Assembly (NCBI RefSeq): GCF_051622035.1
Contig: NC_135360.1
Coordinates: 32,629,206-32,693,205, forward strand
Source: Arctopsyche grandis
Taxonomy: Eukaryota; Arthropoda; Insecta; Trichoptera; Hydropsychidae
Direction of reading: 5' to 3'
DNA: 64,000 nt
Both the position numbers and the translations under genes were made by a program. The notes beneath the pieces are model-generated. The model did no database searches. It was not told the origin of the DNA and saw nothing but the letters and a program-made list of their open reading frames with translations. Position 1 is the stretch's first letter; each line of letters starts with the position of its first letter. Of this stretch, positions 1 through 10,794 are shown one piece after another.

Positions 1-430
1 ATTATTTATTGGTATGATGTAAAAATGCTAAAATGCAAAAAAATGCAAGGACCGATTCGCCGTTATTATGCCCTCAGCGTATTTGTCTCGGGAGAAATGT
101 GGGCCCGGAAGACAAACAATCTCGAGCTGGCAGTTGACACGCCATTACACACCGATGAAAATTAAAACGGACCGAAGAAGAAACGTCTTTTTTTATTCCC
201 GTTTGCCTCCGACTCTTCTGCATTTATGTGCATTATAACGCGCTCGTTTCGGCGGAAACGGACCGAAAAACGACCAAAAACCGGTTCGAACCGATTCGGA
301 GCGCGTCACCGTACCGAAGATTCGACAGTGATTGGTGACAAATCGAAAATCATATTTTCAACATTCCATCGTCTCGACAGATGAAACAGGTGGGAATTTT
401 AAATTGCATGTAAATTGAAGACCCGAGTAA
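1..430 (+). other. Possible non-coding first exon or promoter patch
   Basis: This stretch is richer in GC and CpG than what follows, especially 235-330. It ends in a good splice donor, GTAAGTATG, at about 428. No long reading frame is present. It may be a 5' UTR exon of a plus-strand gene whose coding exons lie elsewhere, but no partner exon was found, so this is inference from composition and one splice signal. Confidence 0.2.
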
Positions 431-499
431 GTATGTGTGCGAAAACTTTTTTTGAAAACCAAATTTGTAATATAATACATCATTTCATGTAGAGAGACA

Positions 500-985
500 C
501 ATAATAGACGTGTCTTTAAGTTCGTTTTCAGAATTGTATATTTATCCAGATAGGGATTTCGTTATTCGAATAGTTGAGCAATTTTTGATATTTTACAATA
601 ACGATTCATTTCACCTCTTTATGAAATCTTTCCTTTCAGGTCCTTTTAATAACACACCCACGTATTTTCCTTTCATTCATTCAATGACCATACCACAACC
701 AACTTAATTGAATCCGTTCAATGAAAACGTTTCTAAATCCCGATAGGCGAGTAAGACATTTTCAACTCTCATATTTTCCATTAGATTTCTTCTCAAAAGC
801 ATGCAAATATCTATTCGAAATATATTAAGCTATTCTGTCATCTACAGGTGAATGCTCCAAGGGATGAAATAATATATTTAGATAAAATCTAAGTAGATAT
901 TTGTTCACAAGATTGAATTTTCCATAAAATATACAATATTGTTGCGTAGAGGTGGGTTCAGGATCCAAATGAAAGGCCAAAGTCG
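500..985 (+). repeat. Unclassified dispersed repeat, copy 1
   Basis: Positions 596-985 match 2530-2933 in the same orientation, with many substitutions and small indels. Both copies end at a GGGTTCAGGATCC-containing segment. Positions 500-590 match 1031-1120 as well. No coding capacity is visible. The family is not recognised. Confidence 0.6.
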
Positions 986-1114
986 CATATAGAGATACTT
1001 ATATTCATATGTACATATGATTTAATAATAGATGTGTTTTTATGTTCGGTTTGATATTTTCAATTAGCATTGTATATTTATCCAGATAGCGAGTTTGTTA
1101 TTCGTATAGTTGAG

Positions 1115-1442
1115 CAAATTTATGGGAAAACGTTTGATGATTACTTCGTAACAGATGAGTTCTCAATATATAATAAATTAGTTTATTAATTGAATTATGT
1201 TGAATTAGTTTATTAAGTGAATTCTAAAACCAAAAAGGCGATATAACATATGTATACAGGAAAGAGACACGAAAATCCTTTCGTGTCTCTTTCCTGTATA
1301 CATATGTTATATCGCCTTTTTGGTTTTAGAATTCACTTAATAAACTAATTCAACATAATTCAATTAATAAAATAATTTATTATACATATATTGAGAACTC
1401 ATCTGTTACGAAGTAATCATCAAACGTTTTCCCATAAATTTG
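1115..1442. repeat. Long near-perfect inverted repeat (hairpin)
   Basis: The left arm is 1115-1274, the 4-nt loop is 1275-1278 and the right arm is 1279-1442. The arms match over about 160 nt, with one 4-nt indel and only a mismatch or so near 1375. The arms end at CAAATTTATGGG and its complement. A transcript would fold into a long dsRNA hairpin. It may be a foldback element, a recent inverted duplication or a hairpin-RNA locus. Confidence 0.85.
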
Positions 1443-1454
1443 ACTTCAATCCCT

Positions 1455-1625
1455 GACCCAGTGTTGTTAGACAGACCTTGGATATATGTATGTGATTCCA
1501 GGTCGATCATTTCGTATCAGAATTTGGCAATTTATCTCATTTCATTGTTGAAACGATTCCAAATACACTGGCAACATATCTTCAATTGTCACCATAATTT
1601 GAATATAATTTCAAATTTATAATAA
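1455..1625 (+). repeat. tRNA-derived SINE fragment
   Basis: Internal part of the SINE family described at 8409-8848. It has the body motif CATTGTTGAAACGATTCC and the TGTCACCATAATTTGAATAT segment. The tRNA-like head and the 3' hairpin are absent. Confidence 0.6.
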
Positions 1626-2529
1626 TAGTTATAAATTTATAAAAATTACAAATGTACAAATTTGGCCATCGGTGTCACCTTGGACCAAAACCCATAATGG
1701 CACCATGGTAAATATAGATTAAAAAAATTTAAAGTTGTAATAAGTAACTAATCCTGAGAGGTTTGAATGAATATACATACGTGCATATGATGTATTGGAC
1801 TAATTTGATTTAAAAAAATCCATTCATAAAACTAGTCCATAAAAATAATCAATGAAGTATAAAAAAATCGAAAGAAAAAAGTTGAACGCGCAAGTAAGAC
1901 ACAAACCTAAAATTCGTTCAAAAATGAGTTGGATGACCGAAAATAAATCGATAAATAATCGAAGATCGTGCAATCGAATAGCGAATCGTAACAATGGACA
2001 CGACTTGCTCAAGACTAGAAGGATCGTATCATTTTTTACGACGGTGATAATGATAGAGTTCGTAATATAAACGTTCTTCGACAGCGCAAACGCACAATTA
2101 AAAAGCTTTTAAGGCACCCTATTATTTATGCACACTCATCGCGGAGTATTTCTGTTCGATTGGAAAAATTTTAATTTGAGTTTTGTGATGGGGAACGTGT
2201 TATTAAATTAAATCTTCGGAACCTTTTTCCAACGCGTGCAACAAAAGGCGAACCAAAAAATATATCACATTATATTATATCTATTATTATACCCGTACAT
2301 TTATTGTGGGACGTAAAGAATAGAACTGTAATTACGACACGTCGTTTCATTGTTTGAGTAAAGTGGATGCGTTTGTTTCGTGATTGATGTCGGAACGGTA
2401 ATGTGATATTCAATTTTGGTGTCGGAAACAGTTTTAACACTATCATCAATCGCTTTTTTAGTAGGCCTAAATACCGCAGCTTCAAAACTACATAGAATAG
2501 ATAGCAATTTTACAAAAACTATTCATTTC

Positions 2530-2933
2530 ACTTCTATTCTTTTCACCTCTTTATGAAATCTTATCTTTCAGGTCATTTTAAGCACACCCACTTATTTTCC
2601 TTTCATTCACATACCATACCACAGCCAGCTTAATTGAATCCTTTCAATGAAGACGTTTCAATATCGGTTCTAAAACTTGATAGGCGAGTAAAACTTCTTC
2701 AACTCTCACATACATATTTTCCATTAGATCCTTTTCAAATGCATGCAAAGATTGATTCAAAATACATTTAGCTACTCTGTCATCTACTGGTGAATGTACC
2801 AATGGTTGAAGTATTATATTTAGATAAAATCAAAGTACATACATATTTGTACACAAGATTGAATTTCCAATAAAATCTACAATATTGTTGCGTAGGAATG
2901 GGTTCAGGATCCATAATGAAAGGCCAAAGTCGC
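2530..2933 (+). repeat. Unclassified dispersed repeat, copy 2
   Basis: Direct copy of 596-985. Beyond the shared end (about 2930) the sequence continues in GC-richer unique DNA to about 3250, followed by a short CT microsatellite near 3250-3263. I considered a solo LTR starting at TGTTGCGTAGG, but the homology extends upstream of that point, so I left it unclassified. Confidence 0.6.
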
Positions 2934-3449
2934 TTCACAGCATTTATTCAACGATTCAAGAGGTCCACGCGGATCCAACGCTCACTCCCGAATATGCTGA
3001 TCCACCGTGTATATGTACATCCTTATAAAGGACAAGTTTCCCAGTACAGCTTCCCAGATCCATTAATGTATCTATTGTCTAGGCGCTTACAGGTCTACCC
3101 TGGCGAGTTTATTCTATCTATTGTTTACGCACGCACTCGCCCAGGGCTGTGAGAACTTAGCGTATCCTTTTTTCGGGCACTTACTGAGTCCCGTTAGCCT
3201 AATCCGGGGTATCTATTGTTCACCCCTAGAATGCACTTAGACAGTGGATACTCTCTCTCTCTCATGTTCCCACATTAAAATATAATGAATGTTTGTTTTT
3301 AATTTATCTATGTATGTACGTAGTAATACTAGATGAAGTTTTGTGATTATGTGAAAATTCGAACTCGAGATTTTGATTTTTTTTTTTGTTTAGCCGCTAA
3401 GCAAATCTACAATTCTAGATTCAGGTCCATCAATTTCGATATATTTATT

Positions 3450-3930
3450 TATTTACTATACATATACGGCCGCAAGGACTATTGAACAATAATATTATAA
3501 ATAGAACAATAAAACAAAAAAAAACACAATATTAATATAAGAAAAAATATGAGTTTTAAAACTAATTGAATAAATAAATTAATTAATTAAAACAATAAAA
3601 TAAAACGCATTGAGCGTTTGTATAAATCAGAAAAATGATGATGCAACAATTTTTTTAAACTATGTTTACTAATATTAAAAAAATCGAATTGGCTAAATTC
3701 GTTCCCCAGTTTGTGAAGCCGAGGTAACGTTGAATTTTTGTTATAACTAGTGGCATAATTTTTGATATGGAATAAATAGTTGCATCTGGTAAATCTCCCC
3801 GGTGTATGAAAATTTATGAGGTCCACTAATTCACTACAGTCCATAGCTCCGCTGAGTTCACCGAACATTATTGCTCGTATTATTATCATTATTGGCATTA
3901 GTGCTCTGATTATTCTAAAAAGTATCAACT
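3450..3930 (-). mobile_element. 3' end of a non-LTR retrotransposon (degenerate)
   Basis: Minus-strand frame 3928-3587 reads as the C-terminal tail typical of LINE reverse transcriptases. It has basic, leucine-rich residues with a CSELVDLINFHTPGRFTR segment followed by SxxxLPRLHKL. Past the stop the strand runs into an AT-rich tail ending in TAAATAAATAAATA near 3465-3450. The rest of the element is missing, as usual for 5'-truncated copies. The clade is not certain; CR1/Jockey-like is likely. Confidence 0.6.
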
Positions 3931-3962
3931 TTTACCCGCCCGAGCAACGCCGGGCGGGTAAA
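3931..3962. repeat. Perfect 12-bp-arm palindrome
   Basis: Arms TTTACCCGCCCG (3931-3942) and CGGGCGGGTAAA (3951-3962) flank an 8-nt loop. It lies directly at the 5' break of the LINE tail. It is probably part of a small GC-rich repeat or insertion end. Confidence 0.6.
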
Positions 3963-4837
3963 ATTCGACTAGTAAAAATAAATTAAAATTTAATTTCGGG
4001 CATGTAATGCTTCGCCGATTCGGCACTGTTTAAAAGCGATAAGCTTATTAAAGTACGACGCACACCTACGCCTTTTGCCAATTAACCAAATTCGGCAATC
4101 AGTGGTTGCGTATCTTACGCTCCAAACACGTTCCGTATCATCGATACTTACTCTTTTTATTTTCATTTTCCTTTTTTTTATTTATTTTTATTCCATTTAA
4201 TGTGCCGACTTTATGCGAGACCTGTGTATGTGTGTACGTATATAATATATGTCAAGTACAAATTTTCGATATTCAACATCGACATTTTCATTTTAAGTAT
4301 ATGTTATTTTTATTTTGACTTTTTTCTCGTCGTTTGGTACAAGCTGAATATGGCCGCATGAGAGAAAATCGACTATGCGTTTTTTGCTCTATTCCGTTTT
4401 TGTTCCAATAAAACGAGAAGTAATTTAATACTTGACATATCAACTGCCTCTGAACGCTGCTTTTTATGCCGATGTTGTCGTTATGCACGTTCGCCATATA
4501 TACGAATTCCCAAAATACTGAAAAGAACGTTGAAAATCGACAAGGGCTGAACTAATTCCATAACAATACGGTTCAATCTTAAATGAATTATTTTTTTCTT
4601 CACTTTAAAGACAAACATTTTTATAATGAGCATAAAAACTCACACTAGCAAAGTTTTAACTTTCAAGTTATCCTTCTATTTTATCTATTAAGCTGAAATT
4701 ATATAACTCGTTATATATGCACTTATTTTTTTTATTGCACTCGCCTTTATAGATCGCTCCAAAGCGACGAATGTACTAATACAGATACGATACAATAATA
4801 CAATCAATACAAGCATTTTATACAATGCGAATTCATA

Positions 4838-5118
4838 CAAACATCATCCATAGTGACATCTATGGAGACATTTTTGCAGCATTTTTATTATGGAAATCCA
4901 AGCGAACCCCAAGACGCTGAACAACTTGAGATGTGAATAACTTGATGCTGAATAGCTTGAGAGATTGGAAAGGAGATGCTAATTTACAGGAACCGTTTCA
5001 ATGAAAATCAGAAAAATCGGCAAACTCTGATCGGAAACGATCGATCTGGAGTAATAAATCAAGGTTTGGCCAGCAGCGGGACTCTAGTAGGACTCCAACC
5101 GTGACCAATCTGCTAACC
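4838..5118 (-). repeat. tRNA-derived SINE copy
   Basis: Reverse-orientation copy with the GGAACCGTTTCAATGAAAATC body, the GATCGATCTGGAGT segment and the GGCCAGCAGCGGGACTC head. It lacks the 3' hairpin. It abuts the left end of the MITE at 5120-6038. Confidence 0.7.
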
Positions 5119-5662
5119 ACACACAGCGATGCATGTGGCACGTGGGTTTTTTTAGATACTTAAACATGCGCACAAACATGGGCACGCCCAACACAAACTG
5201 TCCCTAAATCACCCCTTGGAGTGTTTTCGGTAAAATTTTATCTTTGCTTGACAGTGATCGATAACGGTGTATCCCATATTTGAAAAAATATAGCAGAACT
5301 TGTCGAAATAATAAAATCGTACGAAATAAAAAATAGATAAAGTAATGACATTGAGGATTTCAAGCTTTTATTGTTTAATAATTCAGTTTTAAACTTAATT
5401 AGTAAACAATTAACAATAGATAAACAAGTGTCCGGTTTATAAACAACATTTGAAACGACATATACCATTCATAAACGAACAAGGATAAAGCAAGGATAAA
5501 ATTTTACCGAAAATGGTCCAAAGAGTCGTTTTGGTATACATATATCACTAGCAAGCAAGGATAACCACTATTATAAAATTGCAACGAAACGGCTCATTGT
5601 GTTTCGTTTTGAAAAGACGGTACCATGTACATATATACCACATGATACCACGTATGTGATGA

Positions 5663-5808
5663 CTAGAGGTCGGAATCTGAAGGGGCCGGAAACGTGCCGC
5701 CTATTGTTCCATTGTTGTAAATCCTTTGTAAAAAAGGTTCGGCAAACCTTTAACAATGCATTTACAATCTTTGAACAATAAACAGCCCCTTCAGATTCCG
5801 GGCTCTAG
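5663..5808 (+). mobile_element. Small MITE, 6-bp-TSD family, copy 1
   Basis: Inverted ends CTAGAGGTCGGAATCTGAAG and CTTCAGATTCCGGGCTCTAG. Flanked on both sides by TGATGA (5657-5662 and 5809-5814). The core contains GGTTCGGCAAACCTTTAACA, shared with the copies at 5815 and 9519. Confidence 0.75.
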
Positions 5809-5814
5809 TGATGA

Positions 5815-5949
5815 CTAAAGAGCGGACCCAGAGCGCGCTGTCCATTATTCACATGTTGTAAATGCATTGTTAAAGGTTTGCCGAACCTTTTTTACAAAGC
5901 ATTTACAATAATGGAACAATAGACGGCACGCTTCCGGTCCTACCTCTAG
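5815..5949 (-). mobile_element. Small MITE, 6-bp-TSD family, copy 2 (inverted)
   Basis: Same family in opposite orientation, immediately next to copy 1. It is flanked by TGATGA at 5809-5814 (shared with copy 1) and 5950-5955. The inverted order shows two insertion events or an inverted duplication at the same target. Confidence 0.7.
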
Positions 5950-6189
5950 TGATGACGTACACCATATTTTTTTGTCTGCATGTTTAAAACTATCTAAAAA
6001 AAACGTCCCACATACCGCGCTGTGTGATTTCGCCCTTAGACATATGTATGTAGTGTCAATTTAGGGTGACCTGTCAAATTATATTTGAAAAAAATATTAC
6101 TGAGAACAAAAAGCTTCATCTACTGGCAGAAAATTTCTCATCGCTGAGAAACAGTTACGATAAACAGACAGCTACAGAAACAGTCCATC

Positions 6190-6600
6190 CATCAATTTTT
6201 TCCAATATTTTTATACTTTAGTTTAGTTATGTAATGTGCTATTTAATTCATATTATAGCTTTCATTCTTTTCCTTTTCATTTGCTTATTTTGTATTTACC
6301 TTTTTCATTTGTATTATATTTGTAAATTTCAATTTCTTCTTATATTCTATTTTATAACCTTTTCCAAATATTTTAATACTATAGTTTAATTATGCAACGT
6401 TCTACATATTTTGTCATGCCTTTATTCTTTACTTTTTAATTTGTTTTCCTTATATTTATCTTTTTCATTTTTGTAAAAATCTATTATTGGACTCGGATGT
6501 TACATATATTATTTATTTACTATTTGTTTTTTTTTATACATATCTATGCACATCCTGTCTGTTGATTTTTCAATTAATAAAATAAATAAAAATAAAATAA
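6190..6600 (+). repeat. Tandemly duplicated AT-rich LINE-like 3' tail
   Basis: Two diverged units, about 6200-6360 and 6361-6490, each running from TCCAA(A)TATTTT to TTTTCATTTxTGTA. They are followed by a tail that ends in ATAAAATAAATAAAAATAAAATAAAATA. The arrangement resembles a LINE 3' UTR with an internal repeat. No coding remnant was found. Confidence 0.4.
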
Positions 6601-6689
6601 AATACCCAACTTAACCACTCGTTTTCTTCACTAGACCGAATCAATATTTCAAAAAAAAAAAAAATCAAAAACGATCCAAATTAAACTTC

Positions 6690-7030
6690 CGACGTTAACA
6701 AAGCGCGTCTTCCGCGCCGGACAAATTGCAAAATTTACAAAAACAAGTCGTCCAACGTGACAGAAAAAAAAACCATTAAAACATTTGTCAGTGTGCGCGC
6801 TCAACCGTCGTGGGGTCGAAGCGAAGACTTTTGTAAATCCATTTCGCAAGACGCGAAACGAATCATCGGAAACTTTCGACCGTTGACAAGCGACCGAGCG
6901 ATAAATCGCCGAGTCGCATTTTCGGGTAAGTCACCCCCGGGTGGTTTCCGCATAATGATATGCGCCAGGTGGGCCCACGGAGATGAGGACATGCCTCGCA
7001 GCCAGCACGCGCTGGACCGGTCATAAGAAA
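6690..7030 (+). promoter_or_regulatory. GC-rich island with splice donor; candidate first exon
   Basis: This stretch is clearly richer in GC and CpG than its AT-rich surroundings. It ends a plausible exon at about 6925 with TTTTCGG|GTAAGT. The overlapping 89-codon plus frame and the minus frames here show no recognisable protein. I read it as a possible 5' UTR exon or promoter of a plus-strand gene with a long first intron. No downstream exon was identified. Confidence 0.3.
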
Positions 7031-7357
7031 AAAAGAGGTAATCAGGTGTGTACAGATTACACGCAACTCACGAATAACACATACCTACCTACCTGGGCAA
7101 TCGCAAATTATCGAAGACGAACTTTTCCAGCTGAATAAAAACCTCGAGGTGGTTTCTCAAAAGTACATATGTACATATATACATCGTAATAATACATTAC
7201 GAGTTAATTGTATTCGGCTGGCCTCATTTCAGCGCACTTATTATACCTATGTACATATAAAATATTTTCAAAAAATTGAGTCCTTGAAATACGACGACCA
7301 TTTCAAATAGAGACCATTTCAAATTCAACCCGACAGATTGAGAATGAAAATCCTTAA

Positions 7358-7973
7358 GAGGGCTGTACACCCGAAACCTTAATTTTGTTGCCGTTCCTTT
7401 CTTCGATATATATATTGAGTGAATGCGACAATATATATCAATATATATATTGAGTGAATGTGACAGTTTCGCTTCGACCAGATAATACGTATTTTAAATC
7501 GACAAAATCGAGGTTTCGTATTCTCCTACATATGTTCTCCTCCAAAACTGGACCAATTTTTAAAAAAAATTCATTATCAGCATGAGAAAGATATTTTCTG
7601 TGCTACTATGTGCGTATTTTTTTTTAAATCGACCGTTAAATAAGCACGCTGGACTCTTTTTGTGGGTGTAAAAAAGAGGCGATTTTATAGATGTTTGGCG
7701 GCTCCTAGCTCATATAAAAAATAACTAATCAAAAAAATAAAACCATAGATGCATCCCAATGGTGGATATCCATCGCATATTATAAAATAATTTGTCTAGT
7801 GCCATAATTTAGGAAGGGAGAAGTGTAATACGTTTTTATGGACAAGGCGCTGGTGTCCAGCCCTCTTGAGAGGGCTTCCATAGCATATTAATAAATAATT
7901 TCTCTAGTGCCATAATTGAGGAAGGGAGAAGTCTAATACGTTTGTATGGACAAGGCGCTGGGGTCCAGCCCTC
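7358..7973. mobile_element. piggyBac-type MITE flanked by TTAA, copy 1
   Basis: TTAA at 7354-7357 and 7974-7977. Inverted ends GAGGGCTGTACACC and GGGTCCAGCCCTC. It matches the element at 41331-41844 along its length in opposite orientation. The last ~130 bp are duplicated in this copy: two versions of TAGTGCCATAATT..GGACAAGGCGCTGG, near 7797-7865 and 7907-7973. Non-autonomous. Confidence 0.8.
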
Positions 7974-7976
7974 TTA

Positions 7977-8340
7977 AGGGCGAAATCAAATAGAGGTGAA
8001 TATGGCACGTGGTTTTTTTTAGAAAAAATGTGGCGTTCACGGGACGCGTGCATTGGATAGTCCTTTCAAAACGACACATACGACCTATGTCGTTGAAATT
8101 TTATGGTAGCATTTATCCTTGCTTGACAGTGATCTATATCAAAACGACCCTTTGGATCATTTACCCTCGATGTCACCACTATTTGAATATGATTTCAAAA
8201 ATTTATTATCTATTATTCAAGGAAGATAGGTGTATGAAATTCGAAAAAACAATATGGGATGAGATTGGTGAGACAAATAAGTAAATAATATGTGTGTTAG
8301 GGTGAAAACACACTGAAGGGAACGACACGACACGTCTTTA
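7977..8340. mobile_element. Degenerate MITE of the GGGCGAAA family
   Basis: It starts with AAGGGCGAAATCA directly after the TTAA of the piggyBac-type MITE. It includes TATGGCACGTGGTTTTTTTTAG and TTGCTTGACAGTGATC, shared with 5120-6038 and 16009-16268. The right boundary is uncertain. A SINE scrap lies at 8158-8205. Confidence 0.4.
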
Positions 8341-8408
8341 TGGCTTTCAGCCAAGGAAGTTCATTGTTAATTCGTACAACCTTAAATTACTCATACATTT
8401 CTTCAAAT

Positions 8409-8848
8409 ATAGCCAGCAGTATGGCATAATGGTAGCGTGTATGTTTAGCACCAAATGATCAGTAGGTTCGATCCGCTATACTGCTGGTTAGATTTGGGGG
8501 TATTTGTGACTCCAAATCTATCGTTTCTTATCAGAGTTTGCCAGTTTTATCTGATCATTGTTGAAACGGTTCCTCAAAATTGGCAAAAAATCATCTTTCC
8601 TGCTGTCACAAATCTTCTATATTTATTGTGTGTATAATTTTTAAAAATTATGCACAAAATCTAAATCCATAGTTGTCTCAATGGATTAATTCTGTAATTA
8701 ATTAATTAATTAATCGTTATTTCGTGTTCTTCAACTTCTGGAAAATACAGTGATTTATGTAATAATAAAATGCTGTATTGTTTGTAATTAATTGTCCAGG
8801 AAGGCACATTGGGGTCTTCCTGTCAAGCCTTCCTGGTATATATCTATG
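8409..8848 (+). repeat. tRNA-derived SINE, near full length
   Basis: The head carries a pol III A-box-like TGGCATAATGG (8420) and B-box-like GGTTCGATCC (about 8464). The body has TTCTTATCAGAGTTTGCCAG and CATTGTTGAAACGGTTCC. The 3' end is the hairpin CCAGGAAGGC..GCCTTCCTGG (8797-8836) followed by an AT tail. This copy defines the family; the others are listed by position. Confidence 0.8.
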
Positions 8849-9518
8849 TAAAAATAAACGTCTCGCTAATTTTATATAGTATTTGTATTATGCTTATATA
8901 TCTGTATTCTTATGTATGTATAGTACTTGTATTATGATTACATATACATATGTATGTACATATGTCACTAACGCGTTTCTTCACTCTTCTTCGAACAGTG
9001 GCCCAATGATATCATATTCTAATCCGAAAAAAAATTGACGCATACTTTTTTAATTAAACATATTGAGTCACCTATTTACCCCCCCAATTAAATTAAGATT
9101 AAGCTCTTCCTTGAGTATTCAATTTGTAATATCTTATTGTTTGCTTAAGATTTCTTAATTATTTATTTATTTTTAATAATTATTTACTTATTAAAAATAA
9201 AATTAAATATGGGCGTAAATTAAAAAAAAAATCAAAAGTATCTTTTGAAAATTATCGAGCGCTCCCATTCGTGAAAATTTCTATTTCGAGCCCTGACTTA
9301 CGTGAGACTCGAATCTGTCAAATTTTTGTATTTAATTTTTTGGTTAGAACATTCTAGCTGATCAATCGTAATAGCGTATTATTCAGTTAACTGAAATAAA
9401 GTGTGGTTAGGCATTTGAAGCGATCTTTAAAAAAACATACAATTTGGCATTTAAAATGCTTCCCTCCTCCCCTTAAGGATATTAGCATCCGAGAACGAGA
9501 TGTTTATCAGTGTTATCA

Positions 9519-9653
9519 CTAGAGGTAGGATAGTCACAGTGCTATCTATTGTTCCATTGTTGTAAATCCTTTGGAAAAAAGGTTCGGCAAACCTTTAACA
9601 ATGCATTTACAACCTTTGAACAATACACGGCCCCCTCAGGCTCCGGTGACTAG
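9519..9653 (+). mobile_element. Small MITE, 6-bp-TSD family, copy 3
   Basis: Same ends (CTAGAGGTAGGA..CCGGTGACTAG) and core as 5663-5808. Flanked by TTATCA on both sides (9513-9518 and 9654-9659). This independent target sequence supports a 6-bp duplication. Confidence 0.75.
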
Positions 9654-9659
9654 TTATCA

Positions 9660-10530
9660 CTCAATTATTGATTGGAACTCATTAGAAAATGATGATGCGC
9701 CTGACAGTCTTCAGTTTCGGACATATCAACGATGACATCTGAAGACCCACGGATATCATCCGCGAATATAAAATAGCCTCATATCACAAAAAACGATAAT
9801 CAATTCCAGCATTATGACCTACGATCAGTCAAAACGGTTGATCCGTGAAATCGTTCTCTTGCTCTGACGAGCCACACCAGCTCATTCATTCACAGGCATC
9901 ATTAACCCACAAGACAAAGAGACCGGGATTAATCTCGAGACGGAGAGAGCCTCGATATATCTCGGTACGACATGAATGATGGATGAGGATCAAAGATCGC
10001 ATGTGCTCCTCTTTACATCGTCGATTGTTCTGAAGCTTTGTGCTCGCCCGCTATTTTGACAGGCCAAATCTACACCAGGGCTAATTGGTCGGAGAGGTGT
10101 TCGTTACGATTGCCAACTAAAAGTAGACTATTATGTGATGATGCTATGGTTCGTTTCTTTTGGTTTGGCAACATTCCAATAACAAACTTTATTATACAAC
10201 CCAAACTTTAATTTGTAACGTGGCTTAAGACCCAAACATAAAAAGCTGGACATGTCAATCGCATCGAAGGATCTCCGCTGTAGAAGGACGAACTGGCCAG
10301 GCCGTTAGTTTATATTTAAAATTTAGTTTGAAGACCAATAATTCAATCAAAGTTGGGCGATTTATAAATATTATTTTTACTATTTTAATATAGACAGATA
10401 CCCAGATACCATAGAGACATATATGGAGAAATTCATTGCGAGAAAAACAATTTATTGCGAGAAACACATATTTTTACAGATTATGTAGTTGAATAGCATA
10501 TTTATAATAATCAAATTAATTAATAAGATT
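9660..10530. other. Intergenic, no gene recognised
   Basis: Balanced-composition sequence without a long frame or a repeat that I could match inside the window. 9890-10060 is GC-richer and could be regulatory. Nothing specific is visible. Confidence 0.4.
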
Positions 10531-10536
10531 AAATAG

Positions 10537-10765
10537 GCTAACAACCTTCCTACCTATGTACTATGTAAGTACCACTATTTGAGCATGATTAATGTGCAAT
10601 AAAATTTATGTACAAGTTAAAATTCATAGATTTATCGTAAATTTAGAGTTTTCAGTGTCTCGTAATTCAGCGACTTGCGTATGTAATAAAAAATGCTGCA
10701 TTGTTTGTAATTGGCCAGGAAGGCGCAACGGAGGTTACCTGTTAGGCCTTCCTGGAATATATGTA
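10537..10765 (+). repeat. 5'-truncated SINE copy with 3' hairpin
   Basis: It begins in the ACCTTCCTACCTATGTACTATG segment and ends with the hairpin CCAGGAAGGC..GCCTTCCTGG (10715-10755). The tRNA-like head is absent. Confidence 0.75.
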
Positions 10766-10794
10766 CATATATAATAAAAATCAACAAATTCAAG

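Larger units (their letters stand above)
5120..6038. mobile_element. MITE with GGGCGAAA..CACACAGCG ends, carrying nested insertions
   Basis: The left end (ACACAGCG..GTGGCACGTGGGTTTTTTTAGATA) and the complement of the right end (TAAGGGCGAAATCACACAGC, then ACGTTTTTTTTAGATAG) form an inverted repeat of about 50 bp. The outer bases of the left end were lost next to the SINE. The interior contains two copies of a second MITE (5663-5949). Related ends occur at 7977-8340 and 16009-16268. No transposase is present. Confidence 0.6.

Noticed and set aside
2887-3260. Solo LTR beginning TGTTGCGTAGG
   Set aside because: Homology with the other copy extends upstream of the supposed LTR start and no terminal CA or target duplication was found.
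3587-3928. 113-codon minus-strand frame as a host gene
   Set aside because: It reads as the C-terminal tail of a LINE and ends in a LINE-like AT tail.
8409-8480. tRNA-like sequence with A and B boxes
   Set aside because: The same head occurs in many copies attached to a conserved SINE body and cannot fold into a full cloverleaf with acceptor pairing; it is a SINE head, not a tRNA gene.
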